A DNA stretch of 64,000 nt from Mesorhizobium sp. STM 4661 (GTDB lineage: Bacteria > Pseudomonadota > Alphaproteobacteria > Rhizobiales > Rhizobiaceae): contig NZ_CAAF010000031.1 in the NCBI RefSeq assembly GCF_000359125.1, positions 84,165 through 148,164 of the forward strand. Reading direction: 5' to 3'. Below the pieces are notes generated by a model, which saw only the letters and a program-made list of their open reading frames with translations, did not search any database and was not told the DNA's origin. Positions within the stretch are counted from its first letter, which is position 1; each line of letters starts with the position of its first letter. Positions 9,727-18,817 of the stretch are shown here, piece by piece. A program made the position numbers and the translations under genes.

Positions 9727-10821
9727 TCAGCCGCGTTCGGGAAACATCGCCTTCAGGCCATCGCGCGAGGCCTTGGCGACGCCGCGTTCGGTGATCAGCC
9801 CGGTCACCAGCCGCGCCGGAGTCACGTCGAAGGCGGGGTTTGCCGCCGGCGTCGCCTCCGGAGAGACCCGGACCTGGGCGATCTCGCCGGCAGCGGTCTT
9901 GCCCCAGACCAGCGAAACCTCATCTGGCGAGCGCTGCTCGATCGGGATTTCGGCGAGCCCGTCGCCCACCGTCCAGTCGATGGTCGGCGAGGGCAGCGCG
10001 ACATAGAACGGCACATCATTGTCGGCGGCGGCCAGCGCCTTGAGATAGGTGCCGATCTTGTTGCAGACATCACCGTCGGCGGTCGTGCGGTCGGTGCCGA
10101 CGATGACCATGTCGATCTCGCCGCGCTGCATCAGATGGCCGCCGGCATTGTCGACGATCAGCGTGTGCGGCACGCCGTGCCCGGCCATCTCCCATGCGGT
10201 CAGCTGGGCGCCCTGGTTGCGCGGACGCGTCTCGTCGACATAGACGTGGACCGGAATGCCGGCTTCGGTTGCCAGGTAGATCGGCGCCGTGGCGGTGCCA
10301 TAGTCGACGGTGGCCAGCCAGCCTGCATTGCAATGGGTCAGGATGTTGACCGGCTCGCCCGGCTTTTTGCCCGCCGCGATCGCCTTGATGATTTCAAGAC
10401 CGTTGGCGCCGATGGCGCGGTTGAGGCCGACATCCTCATCGGCGATTTCGCCGGCGCGCCGGTAGGCGGCAGCGGCGCGTTCTGCAAGTGGCAGAGGTCG
10501 CAGGAAACGCCGCATCTCATCCAGCGCCCAGCGCAGATTGATCGCGGTCGGGCGGGTTTCGTGCAAGGTCTCCCAGGCCGCGTCGAGCGCCACGTCCGAG
10601 GGATCGTCGGCCATCTGCATGGCGACGCCGTAAGCCGCGGTGACGCCGATCAGCGGCGCGCCGCGCACCCACATATCTCGGATCGCCGTGGCGATGCCGG
10701 CAACAGTGCCGATTTTTTCGATACGGAAATCATGCGGCAGCCAGCGCTGGTCGATGATCTCCACCGAACGCTCGTCGTCGCTCAGCCAGATGGTGCGGTA
10801 ATGGCGGTCGCCGACGTTCAA
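9727..10821 (-). CDS. mtnA: S-methyl-5-thioribose-1-phosphate isomerase (or 5-deoxyribose-1-phosphate isomerase)
   Basis: A 364-residue MtnA-family protein related to eIF2B subunits. The catalytic Cys lies in [12 protein letters not shown] and the catalytic Asp in [19 protein letters not shown]. It converts the aldose 1-phosphate made by MtnK into the ribulose 1-phosphate form. The start is a TTG at 10821 that overlaps the mtnK stop (TTGA) behind an AGGAGA-type site; the next ATG, at residue 50, would delete conserved sequence. No MtnB, MtnC, MtnD or MtnE gene is in the window, so the product may go to the aldolase at 16672-18726. Confidence 0.9.
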   Translation of the reverse strand: MNVGDRHYRTIWLSDDERSVEIIDQRWLPHDFRIEKIGTVAGIATAIRDMWVRGAPLIGVTAAYGVAMQMADDPSDVALDAAWETLHETRPTAINLRWALDEMRRFLRPLPLAERAAAAYRRAGEIADEDVGLNRAIGANGLEIIKAIAAGKKPGEPVNILTHCNAGWLATVDYGTATAPIYLATEAGIPVHVYVDETRPRNQGAQLTAWEMAGHGVPHTLIVDNAGGHLMQRGEIDMVIVGTDRTTADGDVCNKIGTYLKALAAADNDVPFYVALPSPTIDWTVGDGLAEIPIEQRSPDEVSLVWGKTAAGEIAQVRVSPEATPAANPAFDVTPARLVTGLITERGVAKASRDGLKAMFPERG

Positions 10822-12089
10822 ATCCTGCTCTCCTGTTCGATCAGCGCGGCCAGATTGTTGACCTCGTCGATGCTGTGTATCTGGCGCCGGTTGACGGCGA
10901 GGTGGCGGCCGAATTTCAGCGCCTTGGTCTCACATCTGGCACGCAGGTCCTCGTCGGCAATGGTCTCGAAATCGGCGTTGTGCGCGAGGCCCAGGATGCG
11001 CCGGTGGATCTCGATGCCGGCAAAGCCCAGAAGGTCGTCCCAGATCTGATGCAGCACATGGTCGAGCGCCTGCTCGGCGCCGAGCCTGTCGCCCTGATCC
11101 TCGAACAGGCTCTTCTGGTAGAGCATGCCGGTGCGCTCGGTTCGCCACAGATGCGAGAACTCGGCGCGGAAGACGGACCACGTCTCTGTTGTGACATCGA
11201 GCAGATAGGCGCGCATGGCGTCGCGCTTTTCCTCCTGCTCATGGCCGCGCTGCGAGAAGAAGGCCATCCAGAAATTGGCGAGCAGCATGCCGACGTCGAA
11301 GGCCATCGGTCCGTAGAAGGCGAATTCGGGATCGATCATCCGCGTTTCTGAGTCGGTGACCATGATCGAGCCGGAATGCAAATCGCCATGCAGCAGCGTC
11401 TCGGCATTGGCCGCGAACAGATGCTTCAGCCGCTGCGCTTCGACCTTGAGGTCGCGATCGGCGCGTAGCTCGGCAACCAGGCTGTCGAGCTGCGGACTCG
11501 TATGCCGGTTCATCTTGGCGTCGAAATAGGGGTCGGAAAATACCAGGTTCTCGGTGATGTCGCAGAGCTCGACATTGTCGGCAAACAGCGCCAGATCCGC
11601 CTTGCGATCCTTGGTCACCATGCTGAGGTCGGAACCGCGAAACAGCGTGCGGGCCATGAACAGGCCAATATTCCTGCCAATGTTCGGAAGCTGCCGGCCT
11701 TCGATCAGCGCCCGCCGCAGGATGATATGCGGCGACAGATACTCCATGATGATCAGCGCCTGGCCTTCGTCGAAGTGATGGATGGCCGGCACCGAACCGG
11801 GCGCGCGCGCCTCTTGCCGTGTCAGCGCGTGATACTCGAAGAAGGAACGCTTCAAAGGCAGCGGCCAGCTGTCGCCGACCAGGCGGACATAGGGCAAGGC
11901 CTGCTTGACGACGGCCGCACCCTTGTCGCCTTCGACGATGAACACCAGGTTCAGGTTGCCGTCGCCGACTTCGCGGACCTTCCAGCGGGCCGCGTCCGTG
12001 CCGATATGCGAACACAGGGCCTCATTGGCGCCGAGGCGTGCCGAGAGCGTCTCGACCGTCAGTGCTTCGAACGGCAGTTTTTGCGTCAT
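10818..12089 (-). CDS. mtnK: S-methyl-5-thioribose kinase (or 5-deoxyribose kinase)
   Basis: A 423-residue kinase with the aminoglycoside-phosphotransferase fold. The catalytic loop is [13 protein letters not shown] and the metal-binding motif [16 protein letters not shown]. MtnK phosphorylates methylthioribose at C1 using ATP; homologues also accept 5-deoxyribose. It is the first gene of a two-gene operon with mtnA and diverges from the ABC transporter at 12227. A perfect 29-base palindrome at 12162-12190 lies between them and offers a -35 element to each side, suggesting joint control. Confidence 0.9.
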   Translation of the reverse strand: MTQKLPFEALTVETLSARLGANEALCSHIGTDAARWKVREVGDGNLNLVFIVEGDKGAAVVKQALPYVRLVGDSWPLPLKRSFFEYHALTRQEARAPGSVPAIHHFDEGQALIIMEYLSPHIILRRALIEGRQLPNIGRNIGLFMARTLFRGSDLSMVTKDRKADLALFADNVELCDITENLVFSDPYFDAKMNRHTSPQLDSLVAELRADRDLKVEAQRLKHLFAANAETLLHGDLHSGSIMVTDSETRMIDPEFAFYGPMAFDVGMLLANFWMAFFSQRGHEQEEKRDAMRAYLLDVTTETWSVFRAEFSHLWRTERTGMLYQKSLFEDQGDRLGAEQALDHVLHQIWDDLLGFAGIEIHRRILGLAHNADFETIADEDLRARCETKALKFGRHLAVNRRQIHSIDEVNNLAALIEQESRI

Positions 12090-12161
12090 TCCTCACCCTC
12101 CCGCTTATGCGCTCCGATCATAGTGGAGCCATGGCGGTCGGTCCAAGCTAGGAAGCCCTCT

Positions 12162-12190
12162 GGCAATTGTCAATCGTGTTGACAATTGCC
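12162..12190. promoter_or_regulatory. Divergent promoter-operator: perfect palindrome with -35 boxes in both arms
   Basis: Perfect 12-base arms GGCAATTGTCAA / TTGACAATTGCC around a 5-base centre. Each arm contains a consensus TTGACA: at 12179-12184 for the plus strand, with TAGCGT 17 bases on, and at 12168-12173 for the minus strand, with TAGCTT 17 bases on. One bound protein could therefore shut both mtnK-mtnA and the ABC operon. SorC at 18818-19783 is the likeliest partner, but this is inference. Confidence 0.75.
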
Positions 12191-12226
12191 TATGGAGCCC
12201 ATAGCGTCTCGGTCAGGGAGGAACGA

Positions 12227-13753
12227 ATGGGCAATGATGCCGTGTTCCGCGTGGACGGCCTGAGGAAATCCTTCGGCCATATCGAGGTGCTTGGCGGCGT
12301 CTCGCTCGAATTGCATGCCGGCGAAGTCACCGTTCTGATGGGCGCCAATGGCGCCGGCAAATCGACCCTGGTCAAGATCATCAGCGGCGTCTATGAGCGC
12401 GGCGGCGGCACGATGAGCCTCGCCGGCCCAGATTTTGCGCACAAAGCCTTTGCGCCAAACACACCGGCGGAAGCGATCCGTGCCGGCGTCGTCACCGTTC
12501 ACCAGAACATCAATGACGGCGTCGTCGCCGATCTCGACGTCGCCACCAATCTGACGCTGGACCGGCTGAGCGGCCGCGGCGCGCCGTTCCTGTTCAATCC
12601 GGGCCGGGTGCGCCGCGAGGCGAAGGCCGTTGCCGACCGTATGGGGCTGGTCATCGATCTCAAGGCCCGCATCAGCGATCTCTCATTGGCCGACCGTCAG
12701 ATGGTGGCGATTGCGCGCGCCATGGCGCACCAGCCGAAAGTGCTGATCCTCGACGAGCCGACCTCTTCCCTGTCCAGCGCCGAGGCCGACCGGCTGTTCG
12801 CGCTGCTCGACCGGCTGCGCGAGCAAGGCGTGGCGATCCTCTATATCTCGCACCGCATGTCGGACATCAGGCGGCTTGCCGACCGCATCGTCTCGATGCG
12901 CGACGGCGTCATCTCGGGCGTCTTCGACCAGAAGCCGCTCGACTATGAAGGCGCGGTCAACGCCATGCTCGGCCGCAAGATCCATCTCGACCGCATCGTC
13001 GCCAGGAACTCGGCCAAGGCCGTCCTGACGGTCGATGGGTTGCGCATTGCGGAAGGCGCCCGGCCATTCTCGCTGACGCTCGGTGACGGCGAGGTCGTTG
13101 CCGTCACCGGCCTCGTCGGCGTCGGCAAGACCGCGCTCGCCGAGACGCTGTTTGGCGTGCGCAGGCCGCTCGCCGGCACCATGACGATGAACGGCAGGCC
13201 CTATGCACCTGAAACGGCCGGTGAGGCGATCGCGGCCGGCGTGTTCCTGGTCGCCAAGGACCGCGCGACAAGCGGCATCGTCGGTGACTTCAACATCGAG
13301 CGGAATGTCAGCCTGCCGTTCCTCAAGCGGACCTCGCGCCTCGGTGTTCTCAGGCGCCGTATCGAACGCGCCACGGCCCGCCGGCAGATCCGGGAGCTGG
13401 GCATCGTCTGCCGCTCGGAGAAGGACGAAATGGCGGCGCTTTCGGGCGGCAATCAGCAGAAGGTGATGGTGGCGCGCTGGATGTCGCAGGCCGCCAAACT
13501 GTTCATCCTGGACGAGCCGTTTCAGGGCGTCGACATTTCCGCCAGACGCGACATCGCAGCCAAGCTCAGGGCAAGCGCCAACGGCCGGGCGACGCTGTTG
13601 TTCGTCACCGAACTCGACGAGGCGCTGGAGACGGCCGACCGTATCCTGGTCATGTCGGAGCAGACGATCGTCGGCGAACATCGCAACGCCGACATCGATC
13701 TCGAGCGTTTGCTGGCCGAGGTGGCGGGTGGGCCGCTGCACAGCGCGGCGTAG
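12227..13753 (+). CDS. Ribose-type ABC transporter ATPase, probably for methylthioribose or 5-deoxyribose
   Basis: A 508-residue double-domain sugar ATPase. Domain one has Walker A GANGAGKSTLVK, a weak signature LSLADRQMVAIARA and Walker B VLILDEPTSSLS. Domain two has the P-loop TGLVGVGKTALAE, signature LSGGNQQKVMVARW and LFILDEPFQGVD. I chose the ATG at 12227 behind GGGAGG; an earlier in-frame start at 12167 would lie inside the palindromic operator. It starts a three-gene operon (ATPase, permease, binding protein) divergent from mtnK-mtnA, which suggests that the imported sugar is the MtnK substrate. Confidence 0.9.
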   Translation: MGNDAVFRVDGLRKSFGHIEVLGGVSLELHAGEVTVLMGANGAGKSTLVKIISGVYERGGGTMSLAGPDFAHKAFAPNTPAEAIRAGVVTVHQNINDGVVADLDVATNLTLDRLSGRGAPFLFNPGRVRREAKAVADRMGLVIDLKARISDLSLADRQMVAIARAMAHQPKVLILDEPTSSLSSAEADRLFALLDRLREQGVAILYISHRMSDIRRLADRIVSMRDGVISGVFDQKPLDYEGAVNAMLGRKIHLDRIVARNSAKAVLTVDGLRIAEGARPFSLTLGDGEVVAVTGLVGVGKTALAETLFGVRRPLAGTMTMNGRPYAPETAGEAIAAGVFLVAKDRATSGIVGDFNIERNVSLPFLKRTSRLGVLRRRIERATARRQIRELGIVCRSEKDEMAALSGGNQQKVMVARWMSQAAKLFILDEPFQGVDISARRDIAAKLRASANGRATLLFVTELDEALETADRILVMSEQTIVGEHRNADIDLERLLAEVAGGPLHSAA

Positions 13754-13792
13754 ATATCACCGGCAGACGATGAGACGTGGAATGGAGAAGGC

Positions 13793-13843
13793 ATGAGTTC
13801 AGTTTGGGTGGAAATGGCGGCAGCGCGCGGGAGCGCGGAATGA
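13793..13843 (+). other. Possible 16-codon leader ORF before the permease
   Basis: ATG at 13793 opens MSSVWVEMAAARGSAE and ends at a TGA that overlaps the permease ATG (ATGA). There is a GGAGAAGG stretch just upstream. It could be a coupling leader or chance; no family is recognisable. Confidence 0.25.
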
Positions 13844-14835
13844 CGCTGCGCGACTACGCCATTCGCTACGGGTTCATCCTTCTGCTGTTCGGGCTGGTCG
13901 CCTATTTCGCCATCGCCGCCGACGGCTTCGTCTCGCCGCAGAGCGCCGTCTTCATCTTCCAGTCGGTCGCCATCACCGGCGTGCTGGCGCTCGGCGTCAC
14001 CGCCACCCTGGTCGTCGGCGGCTTCGACCTGTCGATCGGTTCCGTCGCCACCAGCGCCATGATGGCGGCCGCCTATGTGATGGTGGTGCTGGAGCAGAAT
14101 GCACTCGTCGCGGTCATCGTCTGTTTGCTCATTGGCGCCGTCGTCGGCCTCATCAATGGCTGGCTGATCGTCTACATGCGCGTGCCGGATCTCCTGGCGA
14201 CACTCGGCATGATGTTCCTGCTTGTCGGCTTGCAGCGCATTCCAACCGAGGGCCGCTCGATCGCCACCGGCATGACGATGCCGGACGGATCGGTCGCCAA
14301 TGGCAAGTTCAGTGACGCCTTCCTGGCGCTCGGTCGCCACCGCTTCGATTTCTTCATCCCGAATCTCATTCCGGTGTCGGTCGTCGTGCTGCTCGTGCTG
14401 GCGGCGCTGATCTGGTTCTTTCTCGAATACACCCGCTTCGGACGCATGATGTATGCGGTCGGCAGCAATGAAAGGGCCGCCGAACTCGCCGGCGCGCCTG
14501 TCAAGGCATACAAAATCTGGGCCTACATTATTTCAGGAGTTTTTGCCTCGATCGGCGGCATTTTGCTGGCCGCCCGGCTTGGACGCGGCGACATCGCCTC
14601 GGGTAATAATCTGTTGCTCGACGCTGTCGCCGCGGCGCTCATCGGCTACGCGGTCCTCGGGGCCGCCAAGCCGAACGCCTTCGGCACGGCCGTCGGCGCG
14701 CTGTTCGTCGGCATCCTGCTGCAAGGCCTCACCATGATGAACGCGCCTTACTACACGCAGGATTTCGTCAAGGGCGTGGTTCTGGTCGTCGCCCTTGTCT
14801 TCACCTTCGCCCTTTCCGGCAGGGGCAGGAATTAG
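13840..14835 (+). CDS. Ribose-type ABC transporter permease
   Basis: A 331-residue BPD_transp_2 inner-membrane protein. It has several predicted membrane helices from residue 10 onward, the GGFDLSIGSVA motif near residue 60 and YAVGSNERAAELAGAPV near 205. I chose the ATG at 13840 (MTLRDYAIRYGF) because the first helix begins right after it; an upstream GTG at 13777 adds unlikely polar sequence. It works with the ATPase at 12227 and the binding protein at 14884. Confidence 0.88.
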   Translation: MTLRDYAIRYGFILLLFGLVAYFAIAADGFVSPQSAVFIFQSVAITGVLALGVTATLVVGGFDLSIGSVATSAMMAAAYVMVVLEQNALVAVIVCLLIGAVVGLINGWLIVYMRVPDLLATLGMMFLLVGLQRIPTEGRSIATGMTMPDGSVANGKFSDAFLALGRHRFDFFIPNLIPVSVVVLLVLAALIWFFLEYTRFGRMMYAVGSNERAAELAGAPVKAYKIWAYIISGVFASIGGILLAARLGRGDIASGNNLLLDAVAAALIGYAVLGAAKPNAFGTAVGALFVGILLQGLTMMNAPYYTQDFVKGVVLVVALVFTFALSGRGRN

Positions 14836-14883
14836 CTTTTCGACCGGATCAGATTTTTGAGTTCAACAAGTGGAGGAAACAAC

Positions 14884-15936
14884 GTGAAGATCACAAGAAG
14901 ACTTCTGGGCAAGGCTGCACTCGGGCTGGCCGGCGCAACAATGCTGATGCAGGTCCCGGCGCTTGCCGCGGACAAGCCAGCGCCCTTCGACAAGCCGGGC
15001 GTCAAGATTGCGCTCGTCCGCTATCTTTCGACCGGCGACTTTTTCCAGGCTTATCTCTCCGGCGTCGAGGCACAGTCGAAGGCCCTCGGCGTCGACTTGC
15101 GCGTGCTCGACAGCCGCCAGGATGCGGCGCTCCAGGCCGACATGGTCGACCAGGCCATCGCGCTCGGTGTACAGGGCATCATCATCCAGCACGGCCTGAC
15201 GGAATCGATGAAGGACGCCGCCCAGCGCGCGGTCGACGCCGGCATCAAGGTCGTCGCCTTCGACGTCAATGTCGAGAACCCCAAGATCCCACAGATCGAA
15301 CAGTCCGACCGCGACTTGGCGCGCCTAGCGCTCGAACAGGCTGTCAAGGACAATGGCGAGAACTGGAAGGCCGGCTACGTCTATGTCGCCGGCATCGCGC
15401 CGCTCGACCGCCGCAACGAGACCTGGGTCGATTTCAAGAAAAAATATGCGGGCATCAACGAGGCAGCCATGTTCGGCACGCTCGACAATCCGATCGCCAA
15501 TTCGGTCGCCAACCAGGCCCGCTCGGTGCTGTCGGCCAATCCCGACATCAAGGTGATGTTCGCGCCCTATGACGAATTCGCCAAGGGCGTGAAGATCGCC
15601 GTCGACGAAGCCGGTCTGTCCAAGGACATCAAGATCTATTCGGCCGACATCTCGACATCCGACATCGCCGCGATGCGCGAGCCCGACAGCGCCTGGGCGG
15701 CAACCGCAGCGACCAACCCGGCCGTCGTCGGTCAGGTCTCGGTGCGCGCGCTGGCGCAGCTGCTGGCCGGCGAAGACCCCGGCCACAATGTCATCGTGCC
15801 GCCGACGCTGATCACCCAGAAGGAACTGATCGACAAGGACATCAAGAACATGGAGGATCTGTCGGCCAAGCTGCCGCAGTTCGCCCATGCCGATGTCGCC
15901 ATGCCGGCCTGGATGCCGAACCCGAACGCCAAGTAG
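14884..15936 (+). CDS. Periplasmic sugar-binding protein of the second ABC system
   Basis: A 350-residue Peripl_BP_4 protein starting at GTG (14884) behind a strong TGGAGGAAAC site. It has a signal peptide: KITRRLLGKAALGL, then a hydrophobic stretch ending ALAA near residue 30. The mature part has KIALVRYLSTGDFFQAYLSG and VVAFDVN, typical of the family, but the usual NPFF sugar-contact stretch is replaced by GDFF. It closes the operon and is followed by a rho-independent terminator. Neighbouring mtnK and mtnA suggest a 5-modified ribose as ligand. Confidence 0.87.
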   Translation: MKITRRLLGKAALGLAGATMLMQVPALAADKPAPFDKPGVKIALVRYLSTGDFFQAYLSGVEAQSKALGVDLRVLDSRQDAALQADMVDQAIALGVQGIIIQHGLTESMKDAAQRAVDAGIKVVAFDVNVENPKIPQIEQSDRDLARLALEQAVKDNGENWKAGYVYVAGIAPLDRRNETWVDFKKKYAGINEAAMFGTLDNPIANSVANQARSVLSANPDIKVMFAPYDEFAKGVKIAVDEAGLSKDIKIYSADISTSDIAAMREPDSAWAATAATNPAVVGQVSVRALAQLLAGEDPGHNVIVPPTLITQKELIDKDIKNMEDLSAKLPQFAHADVAMPAWMPNPNAK

Positions 15937-15956
15937 CTTTCAGCTACAGGCAAAAG

Positions 15957-15984
15957 AAAAGAGCGGCTCGCGGGCCGCTCTTTT
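15957..15984 (+). terminator. Rho-independent terminator of the second ABC operon
   Basis: Stem GAGCGGC / GCCGCTC extended by AAAA/TTTT pairing, six-base loop, ending in TTTT, 20 bases after the binding-protein stop. The symmetrical A/T flanks could also serve the opposite strand, where parE ends at 16021 in the other direction. Confidence 0.85.
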
Positions 15985-16020
15985 CCAGATCTGAATGCCC
16001 GATCCTTCCGCCTCTCCGGT

Positions 16021-16308
16021 TTACAGCCAGTGCTCCGGATCGCGCATCCCGTGGACGATCGCCACGACCAGGATGCTCTCCAACTGCGGTTCGTAGATGA
16101 CGATGTAGCGGCCTTCGATGAGCACGCGGGCCGTGACGCTCAACTCTGGCCTGGCTGTGCCCATCTTGGGATGTTCCGCCGCCAGCTCCAATTTGTCAAA
16201 AATGCGCATAAGCAGCTTGTCGGCCGCCTTTTCATTGTCGATTGCGATGGTGCGCCAAATATCCTGCAAATCCTGCGAGGCGCGTGGCGTGAGCCTATAT
16301 CTAGCCAC
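16021..16308 (-). CDS. parE: ParE-family toxin
   Basis: A 95-residue RelE/ParE-superfamily protein (MARYRLTPRASQDLQDIWRTIA...), with the family's N-terminal helix pair and a C-terminal strand ending RYIVIYEP...ILVVAIVHGMRDPEHWL. ParE toxins poison DNA gyrase. The GTG start at 16308 overlaps the antitoxin gene by eight bases, the usual antitoxin-toxin coupling. It is downstream of the aldolase gene but has its own operator. Confidence 0.88.
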   Translation of the reverse strand: MARYRLTPRASQDLQDIWRTIAIDNEKAADKLLMRIFDKLELAAEHPKMGTARPELSVTARVLIEGRYIVIYEPQLESILVVAIVHGMRDPEHWL

Positions 16309-16576
16309 GGGCGCGGCGTTCTGCTTTCAAACCGCGTATGAACTCGGCGGGTTCGACTTCCACCGGCTTGCCGCTGGCCATGCCATCGGCATAAGCCCGT
16401 TTCAAGTGTTCCAACTCCAAGGCGCGCAATTCCTCGCGCTGTTCCCACAGGCGCAAGGCGTCACGGACAATCTCGCTGTTGGAGGCATATCCCCCGCCTT
16501 CGACAGCGCTTTGCAGGCGGGCCGCCTGCTGCGGGGTGAGAGATATTGTTAGGGTGCGCATCGGTTCGGTTTTCAT
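16301..16576 (-). CDS. parD: ParD-family antitoxin
   Basis: A 91-residue protein with an N-terminal ribbon-helix-helix DNA-binding fold (MRTLTISLTPQQAARLQSAV, then SNSEIVRDALRLWEQRE) and an acidic, helical C-terminus that would wrap ParE. The ATG at 16576 is used; MRTLT at 16561 is an alternative. A short palindrome at 16605-16621 just upstream fits autoregulation. Confidence 0.88.
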   Translation of the reverse strand: MKTEPMRTLTISLTPQQAARLQSAVEGGGYASNSEIVRDALRLWEQREELRALELEHLKRAYADGMASGKPVEVEPAEFIRGLKAERRARG

Positions 16577-16604
16577 GCCGACTATATATCATACCTCACA
16601 AGAA

Positions 16605-16621
16605 CTAACAATATTTGTTAG
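16605..16621. promoter_or_regulatory. Likely ParD operator
   Basis: Perfect 7-base arms CTAACAA / TTGTTAG around TAT, 28 bases upstream of the parD start, in the AT-rich gap before the module. Ribbon-helix-helix antitoxins commonly bind such short dyads. Confidence 0.6.
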
Positions 16622-16671
16622 GCTTCTAGCGTCCGTGTCTTGATCCTCCATGCCTCACGGCAGAGGTTTGC

Positions 16672-18726
16672 CTACCGCAGCGCCGCCGCGATGTTGCCGC
16701 CATCCACCGTCGTCACATCGGCGGTGGTCCGCTCGGCCAGCGCGTGATGCAGGAAGGCTTGGGCCACGTCCTCGGCCGTCACTTCCTGCCCGAGCAGATT
16801 ACCGGACATGTATTCTTTTTCCGATACGCCGCGCGCGCCCGAACGGCTGGCGATCATGGCGTCGGTCAACAGCCCGGAACGGATGCGGTCGGCGTTGACG
16901 GCATTGGAGCGGATGCCATGGGCGCCGTAGTCGAGGGCATATTGCCTGGACAGGAACAGCGTCGCCGCCTTGGGGATGCCATAGGCGCCAAACTTCGGAC
17001 CTGGATTGACCGCTTGCTTGGAGGTGTTGAACAGCAGCACGCCGCCGGTGCCCTGTTCGAGCATGATGCGCACCGCGTTTTGCGCCGCCGACTGGTGGGC
17101 GAAGAAATTGAGCTCGAAGCTCTTGCGCAAAGTGGCGTCGTCGAGTTCGCCGATCCGGCCTTCCCAGGCAGCGCCCGCGTTGGAAACCAGGATGTCGACG
17201 CCGCCGAAGACGGCGACGGCCTTGTCGAAGGCGGCACGCATCTCAGCCGGATCGGTGATGTCGGTGCCGATGCCGATCGAGTTGTTGCCGGCCCTCTTTG
17301 CAGCTTCGGCGGCCTTCGTCGCGTCGAGATCGACAATGACGGCGTGCGCCCCATTGTCGGCGAACAACTTTGCGGTGGCGGCGCCGATGGCGCCGGCGCC
17401 GCCGGTGACCAGCACTACCTGGCCGGTCAGCGGTTTCGGCTTGTTGGAGGCGAGCTTGGCCTGCTCCAGCGACCAATATTCGAGCGGGAACAAATCGGCC
17501 TTCGACAGCGGCCGGAAGTCGCCGACCGCCTCGGCGCCGCGCACCGCCTCGATCCACATCTCGCCGACATCGGATGCGATCCTCGCATCCTTCAGCGTGC
17601 GGCCATGGCCGAACATGCCGAGGCCCGGCACCAGCGTCAGACGCGGCATCGGGTCGAGCATCGTGCGCTTCACATCGTCGAGCCCGTCATTGCTTTCGAA
17701 ATAGGCGCGATAATCCTTGGCGAATGCCTCGACGTGGCTGCGGATGACGGATTTGTAGCCGTCGATTTTCTCGGCATCGGGCGCCGGCAGCGCCATCGGC
17801 CCGGTCTTGATGCGGATCGACAGGTCGGGCGTCGACACACCGCGCCCGGCATAGTCGGCAATCCTGGCCGAGTTGATGAAATCGACAATCGCATCCGAGG
17901 TGCGGAAATCGCTGATCATGCGGTCGAAGCGGCCTTCGCCGCGCGCCACGGCCACGGCGCCGCGCAGCATAGGTGCAAGATCCGCGGCCGTCGCCAGTCT
18001 CGCCGGCAAGGTGGCTTTCTCTGTGCGCGGCTTGCCATGCTTGGCGATGAAATCCTCGGCGACATTCACGTAATGGATCATCCGGTCATAGGCCTGCTTG
18101 GCATCGTCGCCGAAAGTGAAGATGCCATGCTTGTCGAGGATCAGGCCCTCGACGGTCGGGTCGGCTTCGAAGACATCGGCAGCCGCCTTCGCCAGGTCGA
18201 AGCCCGGCATGATGTAGGGCACGTAGCCCATCTTGCTGCCGAAGACCTTCTCGCTCAGCGCTTCGCTGTCGTCCTGGTCGACGATGGCCAGAATGGCGGT
18301 CGAATGCGTGTGGTCGACGAATTTGTGCGGCAGGAAGGCATGCAGCAGCGTCTCGACCGAGGGGTTCGGCGAGGCTGGATCGATGAGGTTCGCCCGCTGC
18401 AGGGCAACCATGTCCTCGTCGGAGAGTCTTTTGAGCGACCGCGCCTTCAGGAGCGCGCCGAGCTTGACCGCCGGCAGGCCCTGGGGCTCGATGACGCCCA
18501 TGTCCCAGCCGCTGCCCTTGACGCAGAGCACGTCCCATTCGTCGCCGACGAGGTCGGTCGCCCTGGTCTTGCAGGAGGTGTTGCCGCCGCCATGCAGGAC
18601 AAGTCGCGGTTCGCCGCCCAGAAGCCGTGTTGTGTAGACGCGCAGCGCGAGATCCCGGCTGACGCCCTTCTTCGCATAGTCGGCAACGAGCTTTTCCGCA
18701 TCGCCGTCATTCCACAGGTTCTTCAT
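16672..18726 (-). CDS. Bifunctional class II aldolase / short-chain dehydrogenase (RhaD-like)
   Basis: A 684-residue fusion. The N-terminal half is a class II (zinc) aldolase: HGGGNTSCK near residue 45, the metal-site HTHSTAI near 140, and DKHGIFTFG near 200. The C-terminal third is a short-chain dehydrogenase: VTGGAGAIGAATA near 437, NAGA, a catalytic Ser in FNTSKQAV and YGIPK as the Tyr-x3-Lys pair. Rhizobial RhaD has this layout and cleaves rhamnulose 1-phosphate, then handles lactaldehyde. Here there is no rhaI or rhaK; mtnK and mtnA nearby suggest cleavage of methylthioribulose or 5-deoxyribulose 1-phosphate to DHAP plus an aldehyde. The ATG at 18726 is preferred over upstream in-frame starts. 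Confidence 0.82.
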   Translation of the reverse strand: MKNLWNDGDAEKLVADYAKKGVSRDLALRVYTTRLLGGEPRLVLHGGGNTSCKTRATDLVGDEWDVLCVKGSGWDMGVIEPQGLPAVKLGALLKARSLKRLSDEDMVALQRANLIDPASPNPSVETLLHAFLPHKFVDHTHSTAILAIVDQDDSEALSEKVFGSKMGYVPYIMPGFDLAKAAADVFEADPTVEGLILDKHGIFTFGDDAKQAYDRMIHYVNVAEDFIAKHGKPRTEKATLPARLATAADLAPMLRGAVAVARGEGRFDRMISDFRTSDAIVDFINSARIADYAGRGVSTPDLSIRIKTGPMALPAPDAEKIDGYKSVIRSHVEAFAKDYRAYFESNDGLDDVKRTMLDPMPRLTLVPGLGMFGHGRTLKDARIASDVGEMWIEAVRGAEAVGDFRPLSKADLFPLEYWSLEQAKLASNKPKPLTGQVVLVTGGAGAIGAATAKLFADNGAHAVIVDLDATKAAEAAKRAGNNSIGIGTDITDPAEMRAAFDKAVAVFGGVDILVSNAGAAWEGRIGELDDATLRKSFELNFFAHQSAAQNAVRIMLEQGTGGVLLFNTSKQAVNPGPKFGAYGIPKAATLFLSRQYALDYGAHGIRSNAVNADRIRSGLLTDAMIASRSGARGVSEKEYMSGNLLGQEVTAEDVAQAFLHHALAERTTADVTTVDGGNIAAALR

Positions 18727-18817
18727 CTTTGCTCGGTCCGATTGTTGTCTTTGTCGTTGTGAACAGGAATGCCGCGACGCTTTGATGACAACGCGCTCGC
18801 GGCAAGAAATGCGTTTG

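Noticed and set aside
16672..18726. L-rhamnose pathway gene
   Set aside because: The fusion resembles RhaD, but no rhamnose isomerase, kinase or mutarotase is nearby, while mtnK and mtnA are.
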